In this document: positions 63,476 to 64,000 of the stretch, one piece after another
How the letters are laid out: every line of letters begins with the position of its first letter
Position numbering within the stretch: the stretch's first letter is position 1
Source of the DNA: Tridacna crocea
Taxonomy: Eukaryota; Mollusca; Bivalvia; Cardiida; Cardiidae
Length of the DNA stretch: 64,000 nt
NCBI GenBank assembly: GCA_943736015.1
Contig: OX031063.1
Coordinates: 8,227,001-8,291,000, forward strand
Direction of reading: 5' to 3'
Made by a program: the position numbers and the translations under genes
Notes under the pieces: generated by a model
What the model was told of the DNA's origin: nothing
The model's database searches: none
The model's input: only the letters and a program-made list of their open reading frames with translations

Positions 63476-63478
63476 GCC

Positions 63479-64000
63479 CTGAAAAAAAGATGCATCTTCT
63501 AAAATATGACCAATGGCATACTGTGTAGTCCGCATAGAACATATGGCCAAAGCTTTTTTTGCTTAGTTTATATTTACTCATGTTCAAGGACCATTCAACC
63601 CCATGACTCAGTTGGTTGTTTGACAAAATGGATAGTATGGATCAATAATTGAGCCACGCTCTGTGAAAAGGGGGCTTAGTGCAGTCCGCGCAGGCTGACC
63701 TGGGCCGAAAGTTTTCGCCATTGGTCAATTTTGTGTATGTCAGAATTTTTATCCTGAAAATATCTAGGACGAGAGTGAAAATGATGAACATCTGTTAAAA
63801 AACTAGTCACTCAGTCAAAACTTTGAAAAACCCTTCAGTACGCTCTAGAGGCTTCATTGTCTGTTCAATAGTTATGGAAGTTGGTAAGAATGGTTGCCTT
63901 GGTGATATATTGAAAGACTTCGAAAATAGGTGACATTGGGTAAAGATAGGTGAATGAGTCAATTCTTAGAAAAACCTTGCCTACTTTCTAGAAAACCACG
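63479..64000. other. Upstream edge of the phosphatase gene
   Basis: No signal-peptide exon or promoter can be named here. A dispersed phrase ('GTCCGCGCAGGCTGACCTGG') lies at about 63,680-63,720. The true 5' end of the gene may lie beyond 64,000. Confidence 0.4.

Noticed and set aside
63439..63550. N-terminal extension of the F5/8C frame starting MAICSMRTTQ
   Set aside because: The frame runs back through a strong CTTTTTTTCAG acceptor at 63,479, so bases beyond that point are most likely intron.

Overview
The window is animal nuclear DNA, most likely from a bivalve mollusc. Genes are split by introns with GT-AG junctions, base composition is AT-rich, and mobile-element remnants are very dense. 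Several repeats look like those I associate with bivalve genomes: tRNA-headed SINEs, and an AGCTCACC-headed repeat followed by 'CCGTCGTCCGT'. The bivalve assignment is an inference; no species can be named from sequence alone.

There is one convincing protein-coding gene, on the minus strand, filling 24.7-63.5 kb. I assembled 27 coding exons whose splice sites and reading phases agree throughout. They encode a receptor-type tyrosine-protein phosphatase of about 1,170 residues. From N to C terminus it has an F5/8 type C (discoidin/fucolectin-like) domain, seven 8-cysteine EGF-like repeats (one per phase 1-1 exon), one transmembrane helix, a juxtamembrane segment, a PTP domain D1 with all catalytic motifs, and a second PTP domain D2 that has lost its catalytic residues. 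It ends in a C-terminal Tyr-Ala-Asn-Val like the Grb2-binding tail of vertebrate PTP-alpha. The true first exon (signal peptide, promoter) may lie just inside the right edge or beyond it. Likely working model: the extracellular part binds a glycan or protein ligand, D1 dephosphorylates phosphotyrosine inside the cell, and D2 plus the tail serve regulation or docking.

The left part (1-24.6 kb) has no convincing host gene. In order it holds a LINE ORF1 remnant (1.0-1.5 kb), a broken Gypsy-type LTR retrotransposon without reverse transcriptase (3.7-6.7 kb), a 46-bp minisatellite (6.7-7.5 kb), miniature elements, a large palindrome (9.3 kb), and an inverted-repeat element with a 53-codon ORF (11.0-11.4 kb). 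Then comes an 11.6-kb insertion (11,810-23,414) with long terminal inverted repeats and a CAG target duplication. It splits an older repeat whose uninterrupted relative sits at 40.26-40.69 kb. Inside it are two further nested inverted-repeat units and a 167-bp tandem array.

The introns of the phosphatase gene are packed with elements. About 30 copies across the window belong to a miniature palindromic family (A) with a conserved ~57-bp central hairpin. Two other families (B and C) share the same TTAA boundaries. A 5.2-kb PIF/Harbinger-like element (33,420-38,636, TTA target duplication) carries a broken Myb/SANT-like gene. There is also a LINE remnant interrupted by a family C element, several SINEs, and a 250-bp GA-rich tract. 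No rRNA, functional tRNA or CRISPR array was seen.
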